A DNA stretch of 64,000 bases from Rostratula benghalensis (GCA_013399305.1 VXAI01000091.1:1044875-1108874); one strand, 5' to 3'; positions 1 to 14,338 are shown, counted from the first letter of the stretch. Notes: generated from the sequence alone by a model not told the origin. Translations and numbers: made by a program.

Positions 1-415
1 ATAGCTACAGTCCTGTTTAAAGACAGAGTTTTAAATTTTTTCTTTATTCAGTGTTCATTTATTCAGTTCTTCTTTTCTTTTGCCTACTGCTTTTGGAGCC
101 TAGAAATGAACAGAGCAGTATACATTTAAATTGTTATTGCTGCAGTGTTGCCAAATCTGTGTCTATTAGCTTAAGTGAATCATTAAAGCTACCTTATGAT
201 TTGAGCTGCAGCTATTTTTCATGCAATTAAAAAATGTGCATGGCATAAATATATGACTGACCAGATTTACACTCTCTCATTCATGCTGGGGAAGAAAACA
301 ACTCTCATCATCCATGTGTGCATTCAACATTTTGCATGACAGTCTTTTCAAACCTTATGAATGTAAAGCAATAATCACTCCAGGGCAAGATTAGGTTTTT
401 TCTAGTATGCTCATA

Positions 416-430
416 ACAACAACAACAACA
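416..430. repeat. (AAC)n microsatellite
   Basis: Five perfect AAC units followed by A-rich sequence. This is a short simple repeat with no other feature attached. Confidence 0.8.
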
Positions 431-988
431 AAACCCAACAATGATAGATAACTGAATGGCGGAGAGATTTTTAAACGGTTATGAGAACAGTTTGAAAAAG
501 ATTGTTTTGTTTTATTACTTTTCAATTACTGCTGCCAAATATGGAATGTTATTGTATTCCCCTATTCTATATATTAATATTTAGGGTGCGTTCAACATAT
601 ACGTGATTATAAGAAAATATATTATAAGCTGCAATGTTGGTACAACTTGTTATAAAGCTATTCCTTTCACTTCTAGATACTCTGTGTTTTGACTTTGCCA
701 AACTCTCACCCTTCGTAACATTTCAAGCTGCGACTTTTGTACTTTTTGAGTAAAACTTCAAACAAAACTGTTCAGCTGTTTCTGAGAATGTTACGAAAAC
801 AACTCATTATTTGGCCAATTTTAAGTAAAATCAAGTAAAATTAGATAACCATTGTGTTCCAGTACATAGTTCTGAAGGCTTTTCATCCAAAGTTTGATAT
901 TTTGCAAAGAAACATTCTTTGTTTCCTGTTCCTTTCAGTATTCACATGCAATTATTAGCAATTATAAGCATTGGAAATATTTCTGGAC

Positions 989-1028
989 TGAAAGATGTAG
1001 ATTTTCATTGAAAGATGTAGATTTTCAT
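989..1028. repeat. Tandem duplication, 2 x 20 bp
   Basis: The 20-base unit at 989-1008 is repeated exactly at 1009-1028, with the second copy starting immediately after the first. The perfect identity suggests a recent slippage or duplication event in otherwise unique sequence. Confidence 0.9.
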
Positions 1029-3728
1029 ATCTCTATTTGCTTATGCAGTATAGCGTAAACTAAATTGACTGTAACATCTGCAGCTGATGGGTAAGGAAAA
1101 AGGCAGTTCTGACAACCATGACCTGAAATGGGTCAAACACATATGCCAACAACCCAGCAATAATTCTGCAATGTAGGAAGGAGAAATAAACCTGCTGGGA
1201 AGGTGGGCAGAGAGGGAGGATAACTGGACCTGAAAGGCAGGAGAGGAGGAGATAATTTTGAAAAGAACCAGAGAACAGAGAGAAACAAGGAATCTGGAAG
1301 GATGGAGACTGATGCTGGGTCTTATATCTGCTGATACAGGTGTAACCACCTGTGCCACTGGATAAGGCAGATACACTGTGGGAAAAATATCAGCTATGCA
1401 TGTAATTACAGAACATATGAGAATGCATGCACCAGGGACAGTCAGCCAGATTTAGTTCTGCCCTTCCCTATATTATACTTTCCTAACTAGCAGAAGACAT
1501 CGTTTTACTAACAAAACTTTAATTCATAATTATAGAATAAATTTGACATGTAAATATAGCAACATCTTATTGTCCCTTACAGAGTAGCAAAGCAGCTTCG
1601 CCCTACATTCAGTATAGATTATTTTAAAATGCAAATGTTTAGAACTGCATGTCTACTGCGATTAAAGAACAGAACAGAACAAAACAAAATCTCCACTTTA
1701 TCAGTTTTATAAATAAAGCTGTGTGAGATACCTAGCTAGATGAGGCAGTAATACAACAGCAGAAACATTTTGCCTATATAGTGTGAAGAAAATATTTCAT
1801 TAAATAAAACAGTCAGACTTACACTAAATAGAAAGTGTAGTGTAAAAGATGGCTAGTAGCATTATACACAGAGAGGGCCTGGTTTTCCAAAGGGATAAAG
1901 ATTCTATTTGCCTCTGGTTTAGTAGATCCTAGCGGCACAGCAAGTAGCCTTTCATGTCTTACAGCTGGATGCTTTAAAGCCACGTAGTGTTCTTGTGCAC
2001 TACTCTGAAATTCATGGACTATCCATCTGGCAGAAGGAAGCTAAATATTGGTTTGCAGGAGTCCTGAAATTTCTCTAAATTACAAGTATAGGCAATCAGC
2101 ACAAATTTGGCAGAGAAGCCCCTGCAGTGGTTCTGTATCAAGGTGTACTGTATCCCACTGCAGCCAGGACAATTGCTGCAGCTAGGAAGAATTTCTTTCC
2201 TAACAATGCTTTGCTATCCATCCAAATTTAAATAAATCCTCATTGTCTGGCCAGGGAACAGACAGTTTGTGTAACCTGTATTGGTCAGGGCCACTTTGTG
2301 ACAGCTCTGCATCACTATTTGCTTTGATTTAGGCCTTTATGTGCAACAGTTTAGCTAGATAAAAAAGGAATGCAGTATGTTTCCATGCAAAAAATTAAAA
2401 AAAAAAATTCCAAAATATAGAAAAACTCCAAGAAACACAGTTTAGGGAAAAAAGTGACCTAAATCAAAAAAAAGTCTAAGAGGTCCAAAAGGCTAGACAT
2501 CTGGCTTATATCGCTCATGTATAATTCCTTGACTTTGGTGTTTTCAGAGAACAACCCCTTGTTTCCAGTTTCACAGCACTGTGATCAATAGGTAAAAAGA
2601 ATGAGTTTTCACTTTACATCATATGTTAATATGACAATTAAATTTCAAGTAGAACTTATTGGATCAGATATATTCTGGCACTTATTGCATTCTCATATCT
2701 CTTTCTAACATATGTTTTTGGAGACATTTAGCCACTAGTGCTAATATCCAAGTCCTGCTTCCTATTATTTTGTACAGCTAGTCCTGACATTTCATAGTTC
2801 ATGCATCCTTCAATTGATCCTTTTTTCTAAATCTAACGTCCCAAAAAAAATAATGGATATGGGGTAATATACCAAGCATAGCATTTCTTTCTGGCACAAA
2901 ACATATGCAACTGTCAGATTCCCAACTTAAATCAATAAGTGGGATAGAATTAAGAGTGCATTTTCACATCCCAAAAGCCTTAGCTATCCTACAAGTTTAT
3001 GGAGCCTCATTTCATTTGTATAGATCAGAAATAATTTGAGTTTCTTTAATGGTTATTGCAGTAATGCCTAGAAGAGTTATGCAGGATTGGAGCCCTCTTT
3101 TTCTAGGTTATATTCAAATACAATCTATGAATATTACAATTTTAGAGGTCAAGGTGAAGAGTTAAGAGCAACAGGGGGCTAGCAAATTTGAAGCTCAGTG
3201 GTAAAACCAAGAAAATAATGCACTAGGAAGTAGGTTAGGGAGGTTATTTACATCAATAGCTGAAACATCCAAACAAAACATAATTTGGAATGATCAAAAT
3301 TCCCGAAGGGTCAGTGGGAGATGTGCCTCCAAAGGACATATTGGAGAGTTTCACAGCAATCTTGAAAAGATGGCTTCTTCCCCCTTGGACTGTATTAGTA
3401 AGTCCATTCTCAGGGTTTTTCATCTAGTCTCCTTTCCTTACCTCTCTGCTTGTTTTCAGCAGAGAATAATACACACCTTATAATTGTATTAGAGGTGTTG
3501 ATCTTACATATACAGCCTTGTGCTTCAGCAGTTTGTTTTCCCAAAATATTTTTAGACAAAGTCAAGTTTGTTTACTCTGGTAGCTTGTCTGGCAACTGAG
3601 CTTTTTCTTGAAGGCAACATTCGTCTTCTCATTTAAATGTGAAAATTAGCTCTAAAATCACATCTGCACAGGAAACATTATGTAGTTACTGAGTAGTGAA
3701 TGTAATGGTCTTCACAAACCCTGAAATG

Positions 3729-3748
3729 TTTTTTTTTTTTTTTTTTTT
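3729..3748. repeat. Poly(T) tract, 20 bases
   Basis: An uninterrupted run of 20 T. No retroposon body is recognisable next to it in either direction, so I leave it as a simple homopolymer. Confidence 0.9.
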
Positions 3749-6700
3749 CCTCTCTCTGGATGGGAGATGTAATATTTTAGTGATGTTTTAAAATAATTGC
3801 ACTTACTTCAAATATTCGTTTATTGCCTTATTTCCTTCTTAACCTTTCTTATTATTTTCTACATTTTTCTCCTTTCCAATCCAGATTATGTCACAAATCT
3901 ACAATCTGCTTTCTAGAGCTTCAATTTAATCACTGGTCAGACAGAAGATTATTCACTATTATTCACTGTTCTGCTTTATCACAATTTGAGCCATACATTC
4001 TAATCACCCTGGAAACCTTGTGTTAGATGATGGCTCCTGCCTTCATAATTTCATAGGATCTTTTCCTGCTATCATCCCAATGTAAGGAAAAAGGAGTGCT
4101 ATCTGGTCTCCTGAACTCTGCTTGGAGAAGGGCTGTCAGCGAGTTTGTGTTTCACAGTTTTTTGTAATTGTTCTGTATCGGTCACTTGCTCTGATTTTCA
4201 AAAGGTAAATCTTTCTCATTTGTCTAGCTTAGGTTATGCCAGTGCTGCCATCAGGAACTGCAACTGAGCCCAGCCCAAAGTCACTGGGCTGAAGAAGCTG
4301 CAAAGTCAGCTGTACACGATGCCCAAATAATGGTGACGTGTAGAAACGTCTGCAAGAGTTTTCATGGAAAAGGATAAAGGTCCCAGGAAACTATTGTAGA
4401 TGATAAACTCACTCTGTTGAGAGCAAACTCTTGGAGATGAGAGAAATCACTATGAATTTTTTGCTCTTTTCTTTCTGGAGCTCTAAGGCAATATAGTACT
4501 TCCATCTATAGTAGTCAATAGCATACAGAGAAAGAAGAGCAGTTTTGAAGCCATATACAGATGATACCACTGCATTGTGAAAGTTGACTCAAGAACTTTT
4601 CTCAGCTCTGCTTTTAGCTTTTCAAAGATTAAGGAAGATGTGTTCCTTTGGTTTCTTTTCTTTTGCATAAAAACTGAAACACTTTCTTTACCGTTGATTT
4701 TTAATCATATTATGATGCCTTTCTTCTATATAAGAAAATGTAAATATAATGTATTATAAACTGAAATTCTGCTTTTAGTATGACTCTATATGCTAAGTTT
4801 CCTCAAATCGTCATATTCATAGGTATGGGTTATATATTTTGGTTTTGAGATTTATTTATTTTTTTAATTAATCAAATGATAATAAATTCTTGTTAAAATA
4901 CCAGGAAAATAAGTTTATTATACATACTGGTGATCATAGTTTTAATGGCATACCAAACAGCTCTGTAGTTTTCAGAATTTTTCAGTCTTCAGGATCCTGT
5001 AAAACCTTGCTTTTCACAGTGCTAGGAGGAAGTTTCAATCAATCAACTGCTTCAGCAAAATATCAGTTTGGGGCAAACAGCTTTATTTGCCCCTAGCGTA
5101 ATACAGGTACTCACTTCTGATTGACCTTAACTTTACTCAAGCGAAATAAAAACTTGCTTGTTTTGCACTAACTGATGTAATTTGGAATAAAAGGTGCTGA
5201 AGCCAATGTGCTGACTGCCAAAGTTAGAAAAGCGGAAACACAGTAAACTATATGTTTTAACATGGTTTCCCCACCTGGATCAACAAGTTTGAGTAAAACA
5301 TTCTGTGAGAAGTCAGTGTTTCGCAATATACCTTGGTATTTGTGCCAGTTTCAGGCAAACAGGTTGATTTAGTACAGCTTTGATTTCACCTAGGAACATG
5401 GACTGTGTTTAAGAAAATAATTTCAAAATCATCTTTAAGAGGCTAGTGTCACTGAGGTGGGTGAAATAAAGTCAGTGCTAGAATTATGAATCATGAAAGA
5501 GAGTTTTATGGGTCACTTTTTGTGGAATTCTCTGAAATAAAAGGTTTTATTTAGACAGTTATGAAAATGACAATTAATTGTAGTTTGTTATACAACACTG
5601 ACTGTACATCTAAGATTACTTTTGAATAAAATAAAAAAAAACCATTGAAAACTAGGCACCTATTCACTGTTTTATCTTACACATTTACCACATGCAGCCA
5701 GTTAACTACTGAACAATTTAAGCAGTTTTACATATGGAAAATTTAATGTCAGTTAACTCCTATTATTAGAAAAAACTTGAATTACAACCTAAACATAAAA
5801 TGAGCATAACCTCCCAATTTAAAGCAAGCTCCATTTCCCTCAAAACTACATCTCACTGTGGCCCTGACGTGCAGTAGAAAAGTACTTTATGGAAAGTATT
5901 TATTAAAAATACTTTTCATTAAGTGTTCAACAAATATTTTGTTCTAACTGGCCATTATAGGGTGAAAATTGCTGCAAGGTTGTCCAAGGTTGACAAATCA
6001 CTAAAGCTTGATTAAATAATTATGAAAGCTATTTTCTATATAGATGAAGCACCTGCACCTCAAAAGTCTGTAAGTGTCTAGATTTTACATAATCCAGTAT
6101 AGTATAATGATCATACTATAAACTCAGTCTGCAAAACTAATAAAGTAAAGGAGGTAAGCAATCCTTGCAAACTGATTAACCAGCAGCTCCTCAAAAATTG
6201 TTTCTCAATACTTTGGTAGTAAAAGGGAAAACCAAGGCATAATTAAATGTGGGAATTGTAGATGATGAAAATTGAATTCAGCAAGGAGCTAGAGAAGCTC
6301 CTGCCTGTATCTCCCAGGTAATTACCTCTGCTGCAGAAAAAATATCTGCAACAGCTTCCTCCTCCTGAACGGACATATTTCATGTTGCTGAACCACCAAG
6401 AGTGCGTTCAGGTGGGAAAAACCCACAGGAGAAGCAAGTAGAAAGATGGAAATAAAGAAGTTAGTTTATGGAAGATTATCTGCCACAGCATGCACAGTGC
6501 GAATAATGAACCCTCAAAGGATTTTACCTTTTGAGAAAATTATTAGAGAAATCACTCTTTTTAGACCAAATTCATACAGTTTATATCAGTACAGCTCTCT
6601 ATTAGCATGCTCACTATGGGGAGACAGTATGTCCTGGACATTGATTTCCACAGTTAGTGAGAGGACAGAAAAACAGATTTAGAAAGCACGTGAGAAGTAT

Positions 6701-7930
6701 GTTACTTTGGAGATTGGGTCTATAAAGAGAGACTGAGAAAAATAAAAAATACTTCAGAAGGAAAATCAGCAGAAAATTAGACAAAGCAGTAGGCACTGTG
6801 AGATGAGCATTACACAATATGGATCAGAAGCCAACAAACATCACTAAGGAGCACGGTGATGTACGCGGTATCTAAGGGAGATGTTCAGAAGGGGGTTTTC
6901 ATTTTGGCCGTTCTACTGGAAGTGAAATTCAACTTCCAAGAGAATCTCAGCTGAGGTGTCTGAGGTGTGTAGGCGTGGGAACTAAGTTCATGTTTATGGG
7001 ATGTAAGCTTTTCCAATACTCTGGCATACATTTTCATTTGAAAACATTGAATATATTTTAGGAATATTGTATTTTCTGGAGATCTGTTTTGAAAGAGAAG
7101 TAAAACAGAAGAACTAAATTAAAATCATAACTTTCCATTGTTTTGGAAATGGAGGGTTATTTTCTGCCAAGTGTTTCTGAAAAGCAAACCTTGATGTTTG
7201 TTTTTTGTTCCCAAAACAAAGTGAGTTGCTACAATGCACTATGTAGAGCTGCAAGTCATCTCCACAGTACCAATTATTTATAAGTACTTTTATTTCCTCT
7301 TTCAAATGCAAAGTCCTTGACTGGAAGACAATGATCTATTACATAAATATCTTGGTGGATAGCATGAAAAATGGTAAATATATGGAAGCCATTGTGACAA
7401 GGATAACATATAATAAAGTCATTTTAAATTATTATAGATGAGCAGCACGTATTGTGTTATGGAAAGTTTGTGCAGCCAGCTCAGAAACTGTTCATAACTC
7501 AAAAATATTTGGGGTTTTGGTTTGGGTTTTTTTTGTTTGTTTAAGAATTCATGGATGCCTGCATGCCATCCATTCTCAAGGCCCTTGACCTCTAGAGACC
7601 AGATACAGTCACTCCAAAAATCTAGCACAGCTTTTATTTGAGAAAAAGAAAGAGAAGGAAAAGCAAGGCAAGAGAAGTAATGTGCTGTCATTGAGACTCA
7701 TCAGTGACTTCTTTTTTTCTTGTCATTGTCTTGTCTGCTAACAAAGAGCTTTTGCACATTCCCAGCAGCCTGCTGTGGCACTGGAGAGTGGCAATGTCCA
7801 AATGGTAAGCAATGCTGAAACTAATTTATTTAATGTCACCTACTGAGGAAAGATCCACTGTGGCAACTAACCAACCAGTGGCTGTGGTTTATTTTACTAG
7901 AGAATGGATATTTCTGTGATGGAGGAAAGG
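3749..7930. other. Non-coding AT-rich stretch, no gene seen
   Basis: Only short reading frames (60-90 codons) are present on both strands. None shows a recognisable domain or convincing splice-site framing. A G/T-rich low-complexity patch sits at 7507-7543. Confidence 0.6.
7507..7543. repeat. G/T-rich low-complexity cassette with (GTTT)n
   Basis: A GGGGTTTTGG-type start leads into a T run and then GTTT units. Similar arrangements recur at 20438-20489 and 20832-20880, and in reverse complement at 53978-54066. Confidence 0.75.
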
Positions 7931-8390
7931 ACTCTAGGTTCTCAGGAGCTAACATATGTCCATGGGGGTACCCTGGGCAGAGATCTGAGAGGTTCTGGGT
8001 AGCCACAACATGGGCCATAGAAGCTTCCTTGTAAATGGTTACTGTTCTGCAGCAGAATGGCTGGATGTTGTGTGACAGGTCCCATCAACAACCCAGCCAT
8101 CCTCAGATGAAGGGAAGGTGGTACCTCAGTTTTTATGTCAATCAGGGAAGCTCTGTCAACAGCTGAAGGACAGGCCTGGCCACAGGTCGAACCCCACAAG
8201 CACTTCTAGGCAAGGGGCAGAGAGTTCATGGTTGGGGGCCCTAGCGGCAGTGGTCAGGGTAGTCAGGACCTATGAGTACACAGAGGGCCAGGCAAACCTG
8301 CCCTGGGATGTCACTCACTGTGGGGCAGCAATGGTTCGTAAGAGGAGGTCACTACAAACTGGTTTGGCCCTGAAAGTCTGACTTTAAAAA
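7931..8390. other. GC-richer unclassified patch
   Basis: This segment is visibly richer in G and C, and in CpG, than its surroundings. It is open in short frames on both strands: 87 codons on plus at 8118-8381 and 85 codons on minus at 7942-8199. I do not recognise a repeat family or a protein. It could be an old repeat, a non-coding exon or a regulatory element; the sequence does not decide between them. Confidence 0.35.
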
Positions 8391-11300
8391 ACAGTCTCCT
8401 CTAGATCATCAGAATGGACAGCCTATCTTAAACCTGAAATTCAGATCTGAAATGCGGAGAAATTATGAATGGTAAACAGCCATCCAAACTCATGTTGCAT
8501 CCAGCAGAGAAGCCAGTTCCACTCTTCAGTTAGAAATAAATATATATGCTGGAGCTAATAGGTGTGGAGAGTAGTGGAGCTCTGAATTTGTCCCCTGAAT
8601 GAATACATGAATAAATTTATGACACTTCAAGCAGGTGGATATTATCCATCTCTCATTTCTGTGAAGTTATTTTACTGCTTATGTTTAGTCCAGCCAATGT
8701 CCATCTGCAGGCTTTTATGACAATTTCCATACTTTTAGTTTAAAATTGACAGTTCAGCCTACTATATATCAAACCAAACTCTTGTGCGCTATCTCTGCCC
8801 TTATTCTTTCCCAATAACATCTGTTGTATTTAGGAATAAGAAAGAGTGCTAACACAGAGCTCTCCTTTGTGCTGTCCTAGAGTCTTTAAAAGCTGTTTTT
8901 CAGAAGCTGCAAGTCATGTTGCAAATGCTGATATTGAAGAGCCAGCATTTCCTGCCTCCTATTATCTCTGTGCTTATCCCCAAGACTTTTACTTCCATTA
9001 ACAACACGATGACTTTGAAAATCGAGTGCATTCTCGTCAATTTCATTCCCAGCTGAAACCTCTGCAAGATGCATTTAAGTACTGCTGACAAGACATTCTG
9101 TCACCCTGCAGTTTTAGGCTACCCTCCATAATGATGATCTATTCCTTTAAGATTACCATAATCCAGGTGTAACCTGGAGTCCTCAGCTCATCTGGTAATG
9201 ATGCTAGCTTTAAAAGCTCTAAGACGGTAGCATGTTTTGGCATCTGCAGCTCTTCTAATGAAAGGGTGTATGTGCCTTTGAGTTTAATATCACTTCAACT
9301 GTATCTTTGGCAGTGACAGAATTAAACCAGCACTAATAAAAGCAAGAAAAATGGATAAATTAAAAGGTACTTACTGTGATCACATACATAGGACACATAG
9401 AGAATGATACCTTCCATCCTGATCTAGATACAGTTCAAAACAGTGGGCTGAATGCTGCTTGATGAGGTCTTTGCAGTTGTATATTAGCAATGTAACATTT
9501 GAAAAATAATTCACACTTGCCCAATGGGAAGGGACAGGTGAGCTTGCACAGGCCACTGTTAGGTCCAACTTCTTGACTTACAGACACAGAGATGTTGGGA
9601 CATCCCTCCACACACCATTACATGGCTAGCACAACCCTGATGTGTCAGTTAGTTAACTGGGAAATGTGTACAAAAGCCTTCCACTTTCTATTTCGGATTA
9701 AGTCTTACTAAACCCAAGAATCCTATGCTTATTTTCTCTTCTCATCCTCTACTACAAACAGCTAAATGTATTTTTAGTTGTAAATATAGGTTTTAGGAAG
9801 GGGTTTATATTAATACTTGCAAGCTAGGAAACTTGCAGCAAGAATAACTCCAGAAAAGGCAATAAAAAAGGTAAACAGTTCATTGAAAAGCTACTTCTGA
9901 CAACTTGACTTCAACCTTGATGATGAACCCTCTTAATCTACCAGTCTTTCAAGGCTGTAATATTGTTCTCCTTTAAAACAACTGCAACCACCAAATGTAC
10001 AATCAATTTGGTGGAAGTTCTTCTCTGAGATTCAGAATTCAAACACTTTGGTAACCAAAAAATTATATCTATGTTTAGTATTTTTATATACCAAAGATAG
10101 CCCAATATTACATTTGTAAATACAGCAGTAATTGTTTCAGAGTATAAATGAAATTGCCTATAATATTCCTGAGACCCTGGCCTCTATCAAACTTATGGCA
10201 AAACCAATTTACAATACTTTATCTTCCCACCAATTCAAAAGAATATATAGTGCATTTTTAGTGTTGAGAGTTCTGAAGAACAAGACCCAGAGAAGAATCA
10301 AACACTTCAAAGATAAGACATGCTTCACACTTCTCATAACATCTTTGAATTACCATAAAACCCTGTTTTTATTAGTAAAAAAAAAAATAATCTTTTAAAT
10401 CTGCTTACAGCTAAGTGGATGCTGCTGCCCAAGCTGCAAATAGATTTAAAGGTTATTTGTTTTTAAACATTCTGTTTCTCTCTTTGGAGAGCTGCTTCAT
10501 CTCCAGCTGCAGGTACTTCAAAGAAAGACAGCCATTTAAGAAATGGGCTGCAGCTGAAATCAGGAATACTTCATTTAGTTCACATCTTGAACAAAGAATG
10601 ATATCTTTCTCGTAAAAGATAATTAATTATTGTTTAAAACAAACAATCTACCTAGCTCTGATGAATTTCTGTTTCATGTATTTTAAGCTCCGGTACAGCA
10701 AACTCTTTTAGTATCTAACTGTGATTAGTCAAGTATTCTGCTATCTCATTGACCAATGGCTTTCCCTTTTATCTTCTGCAAACATTGCCTGAACCTCTGT
10801 TCGTTCTCACAGAGGTCATTAGCATCTGTCATTCCAATAAATGTTCAGCATCATGTCAAACTTCTTGCTGAAAATGAAATTATTCTTGCTATCAATACAT
10901 TATTTCCCTACTCTTTACAGCATAGTTTCAATATAGAAATGAAGGAGAGGGCTGTGTTGAATTGTTTTTATCAGGACTTAAGTTCTTTTTTTTTGCAGTG
11001 ACATAGTCAAAATTTTAAATTAATTATGTTAAAACAATAGAAAAGAGGTTAAATTGATGCTGGAAAATAGGAATTATTTTTTCCCCTCCTTTTTGTAAAG
11101 GCTGTTACAGGTGGGAGAGTGGTAACATGTTATACAATTGGTATTCTTTTTATTTTCAGAAAAGTCTTAGCTGTAAATGCATGATATTCTGAAAGCATTG
11201 TATAACATAAATGAATGCAAATTTTCCAAGGAATAGCTTTAAAAATTCAATTTTTATAATTAAGGTATTTAAATCCATTACTATGGTTGGTTCCTTCCAT

Positions 11301-14300
11301 AGTATTATCATCCATTAAAAATGCTTCCTGCTTTGAAGTGAGATGTTGTGACATGACTTACTGTCATATATGAGCAGGTAAAGTAAGTACATAAGGCATT
11401 TCAATAGTTGTTAAATATGTTGGAAGTGTTTAATTGCAGTGCCATTAAATTATCATTCCAATGCATTTGAAAACTGTAATTTGAGTGTTACTGCTGAGCA
11501 ACACTGCAAGTGAAAAACAACTGAGAGTTACAAATGAATAAAATTATGTTTATAACTAGAACAATTATTATAATGGCTTAAATTCTGTTATTTAGGTTTT
11601 TTGATGTTTCTTTGTAGTCTGGACAATTATTGTCTATTTATTAAAATCAGGGGTTTTATTCTGCCTCTGTGGAGGAGAGAGAACAAGAAACTAAAGAAGG
11701 TCCAAGACAATGTTTTGTTTCCAGCTGCAAGTTCTTAACTAAATACAAATGAAGGCAGTGGGAGACTTTAAGTTAAAATGACCACTGTGAAAGACTGTGT
11801 GCTGGCTCTCATGGACTAGGTCTGCAGGCATAAAACGACTGGCATAACAGCCAGTCTTGAAACTGCTGTCTTTTAGATATTGGCTCCTTGGAGTTATGCT
11901 GGAATAATGGCCAGGTGCTTGGATTCACTGTACAATGCATGAAAAAATTTAAAAGAGCTGCTAATATTTCAATCCCCTGGTGAGAGAACCAGCTACAGTT
12001 AATCAATAAGGCAATACTGAGAATAAAGAGTTTTGAATCTCACACTTCTCCAGGGATTCTCTGATTTCTTCAGTTTTATCAGTCTCCTTCAGAATCCACA
12101 ATCTACAGAGTTTTACTGAAAGCTGGCAGTTTTGTCATTAGTGTGTGTTATTTCCACCTCAGTGGGGTTAGTTCTGTTTACTGTTATTTCAGATTACTGC
12201 TCCTTCTAGGCTTTGTTTGGACCATGGTTTGAGTTGCAGTTGTACAAATCCATGTGATACTCATCCACCATCAAGTAACTGAGAGTGTGTGTATTTTTGC
12301 CAGGATGCAGCCTTACCTACATCCAGAGCTGCAGTACCAAACCTAACAATTCAGTCATCTCAAACCTTTATTGTCCTTGAAATTATTTCCATAGTAATGG
12401 AGTAGAAATGGTACTAGGGGGTGTCTCTCAGAGGATGACCTCCTCTATCCATGGTGTTTCAGAATTTTGTATGCCTTTCTTTTTTCCCCTATGATTTATC
12501 TAGTTTACACTTTCTCAGACCTGAAAGTAAGAAGAAAGGGATGCTTCTTTGAATAAGTCTGATCTTCCTGGAGTCTAAAATATATTTTCAAGTTAGATAT
12601 ATTTTGTTGAACTCATTCTAACACTTGAAATGCAGTTAAGTGATAGTAAAAATCTGAGCTCTGAAGGCTGAGTAATTGCATTGGACTATCTTTGTGCAAT
12701 TAGTCCAAGTGTGTGAAGGGCCTGTGCCAGTCAAGTGCTATTCCTCCTATTTATAAGCAATCTAATCCGCCTGTTTAACTTGAGCTGCTTTGGTGTTTAC
12801 ACTCAATTGAGATATTAGGGAAAATATTTTCAAAAACTAGATGTTCACCCATAATAAAATCCACATGGAGAAGGAAGAGGACTCGGGAAACTTGGGGGTT
12901 CTCTCTAGAGCTCATAGGGCTTGGCCTTGCAATGCAGTTAAGAAGCCTAAACCTCTGGTGGTTGCCTCTCCACTATGCCACACAACCTCCAAACTAGTCT
13001 AATATTGCTTCTCCTTGCTCTTAAAATATATGATCCCATAAAGGACATACAGCACAGAATGGATGTTCATGCTGTCTTGAGTAGGATGAACCACAAAATT
13101 CATAGTTCTTATTTTTAGGGGGACTTTTTATTACTTTAATTTTACCCTGTCCATAGCAATGGCATTTAGTGACTGAACTAGGCACAGGAAAATATTCAGG
13201 CAAACAAGGTTTACTCCCATTTCTGGCATGTATCTTATTTTGGAATAATCCAGAGTGGGAAAAAAAAGGAATGGCTTTATAGGCTATATTTAAGAGGATT
13301 GAATGTATTTCTATGCTTCCAAATCCAAGATTTTGTCTCTTCTTACCATCTCTGATATTACATTGAATCTCAGAAATTAAAAATATATTAAAGTGTAACT
13401 CTTTTAACTATTGATAAACTGGTGCCACAGATCCACTTTCAGAAGCTTGAAAACCACTTTTCATACCATGATATTTGATGTTGCACAGTTTTCAAGATGC
13501 TTCCTGTATTTAAAGAGAAATTATTTTATAATATCACTTCAACTTTTTTAAACGTAGCATATCTTTTTCATCTAGATATTAAAAGATTCTCAGAATTTTC
13601 CAAAAGACTAGCATTGCCAAAAGATACTTCTCCCCACTTTTCCCCCAGTATTGACACAGCTGTGTTAATGAAGCTACTGGAGTTGCCATGTAATTGAACA
13701 CTGGATATACATCTGGGATTTTTCCAATTTCTCCAGTTGTGCTACTTAAGATGCTTTTCTGGCTGAATTTAGAAAACAGTAATCAGTAGAAGACAAGGTC
13801 CTTTTTCCTTTTCTCCTTTTCAAGTGGATGTGACATTTTTGGAGACTTAACTTTTCTTTTTCTTCTCTAATCGTGCTAAATGTAGCAAAACAATAGGACA
13901 GTTACTGCCACTGCTTCTGGTAGGGAATGAAAATGCCCGTGTACTATGGCAAGCTACTCTCTCCTGCTGCCAAGTATAAAGAGAGATGACTTGTTCAGGA
14001 TGATTTAAAGGCAAAAGTTAATATAATATCTTTCTGTATAATTTCTATTAGATAAATTACAGTATTAAAAAAGAAAAACAAACCTCATATCCTTTCATGA
14101 CAATAAATCACACACTTAACCAGAACAGTGTATGTTTCACCTTTCATACAATACTAGGTTGACTTCTAAACAAGTCATTTATTTAATTTCCTTCAGAACA
14201 GATTCAATGATGCACTTAGAGGCCATTTTATGCATGCAAAGATCTCCTAGCTCAGCTGAGAGCTTAAAAAACTTACTGTACCATGCTAAATCCAAAATAA

Positions 14301-14338
14301 ACTGTCCCCAGCTAAGTGGTTGCAGCTCAAATGCATAC
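8391..14338. other. Non-coding stretch with weak exon-like segments only
   Basis: No recognisable gene. The minus strand has two open segments preceded by an AG: 8886-9061, with a poor polypyrimidine tract, and 11809-11976, with a good one. Both end in stop codons and neither matches a family I know. The rest is AT-rich unique-looking sequence. I treat both segments as hypotheses and describe them in the findings. Confidence 0.5.

Larger units (their letters stand above)
1..3728. other. Non-coding AT-rich stretch, no gene seen
   Basis: No reading frame here looks coding. The longest, 111 codons on the minus strand at 1041-1376, is rich in S, L and F in a low-complexity way and I recognise no domain in it. 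The stretch holds a short (AAC)n run at about 416-430, a 20-bp tandem duplication at 989-1028, and A-rich patches near 2390-2470. I see no LINE or LTR similarity. It is best read as intergenic or intronic sequence. Confidence 0.6.

Noticed and set aside
1041..1376. 111-codon minus ORF as a gene
   Set aside because: S/L/F-rich composition, no domain, length within chance for the number of frames examined.
8175..8200. GGTCGAACCCC resembling a tRNA B box
   Set aside because: No A box, cloverleaf or anticodon arm could be drawn around it.
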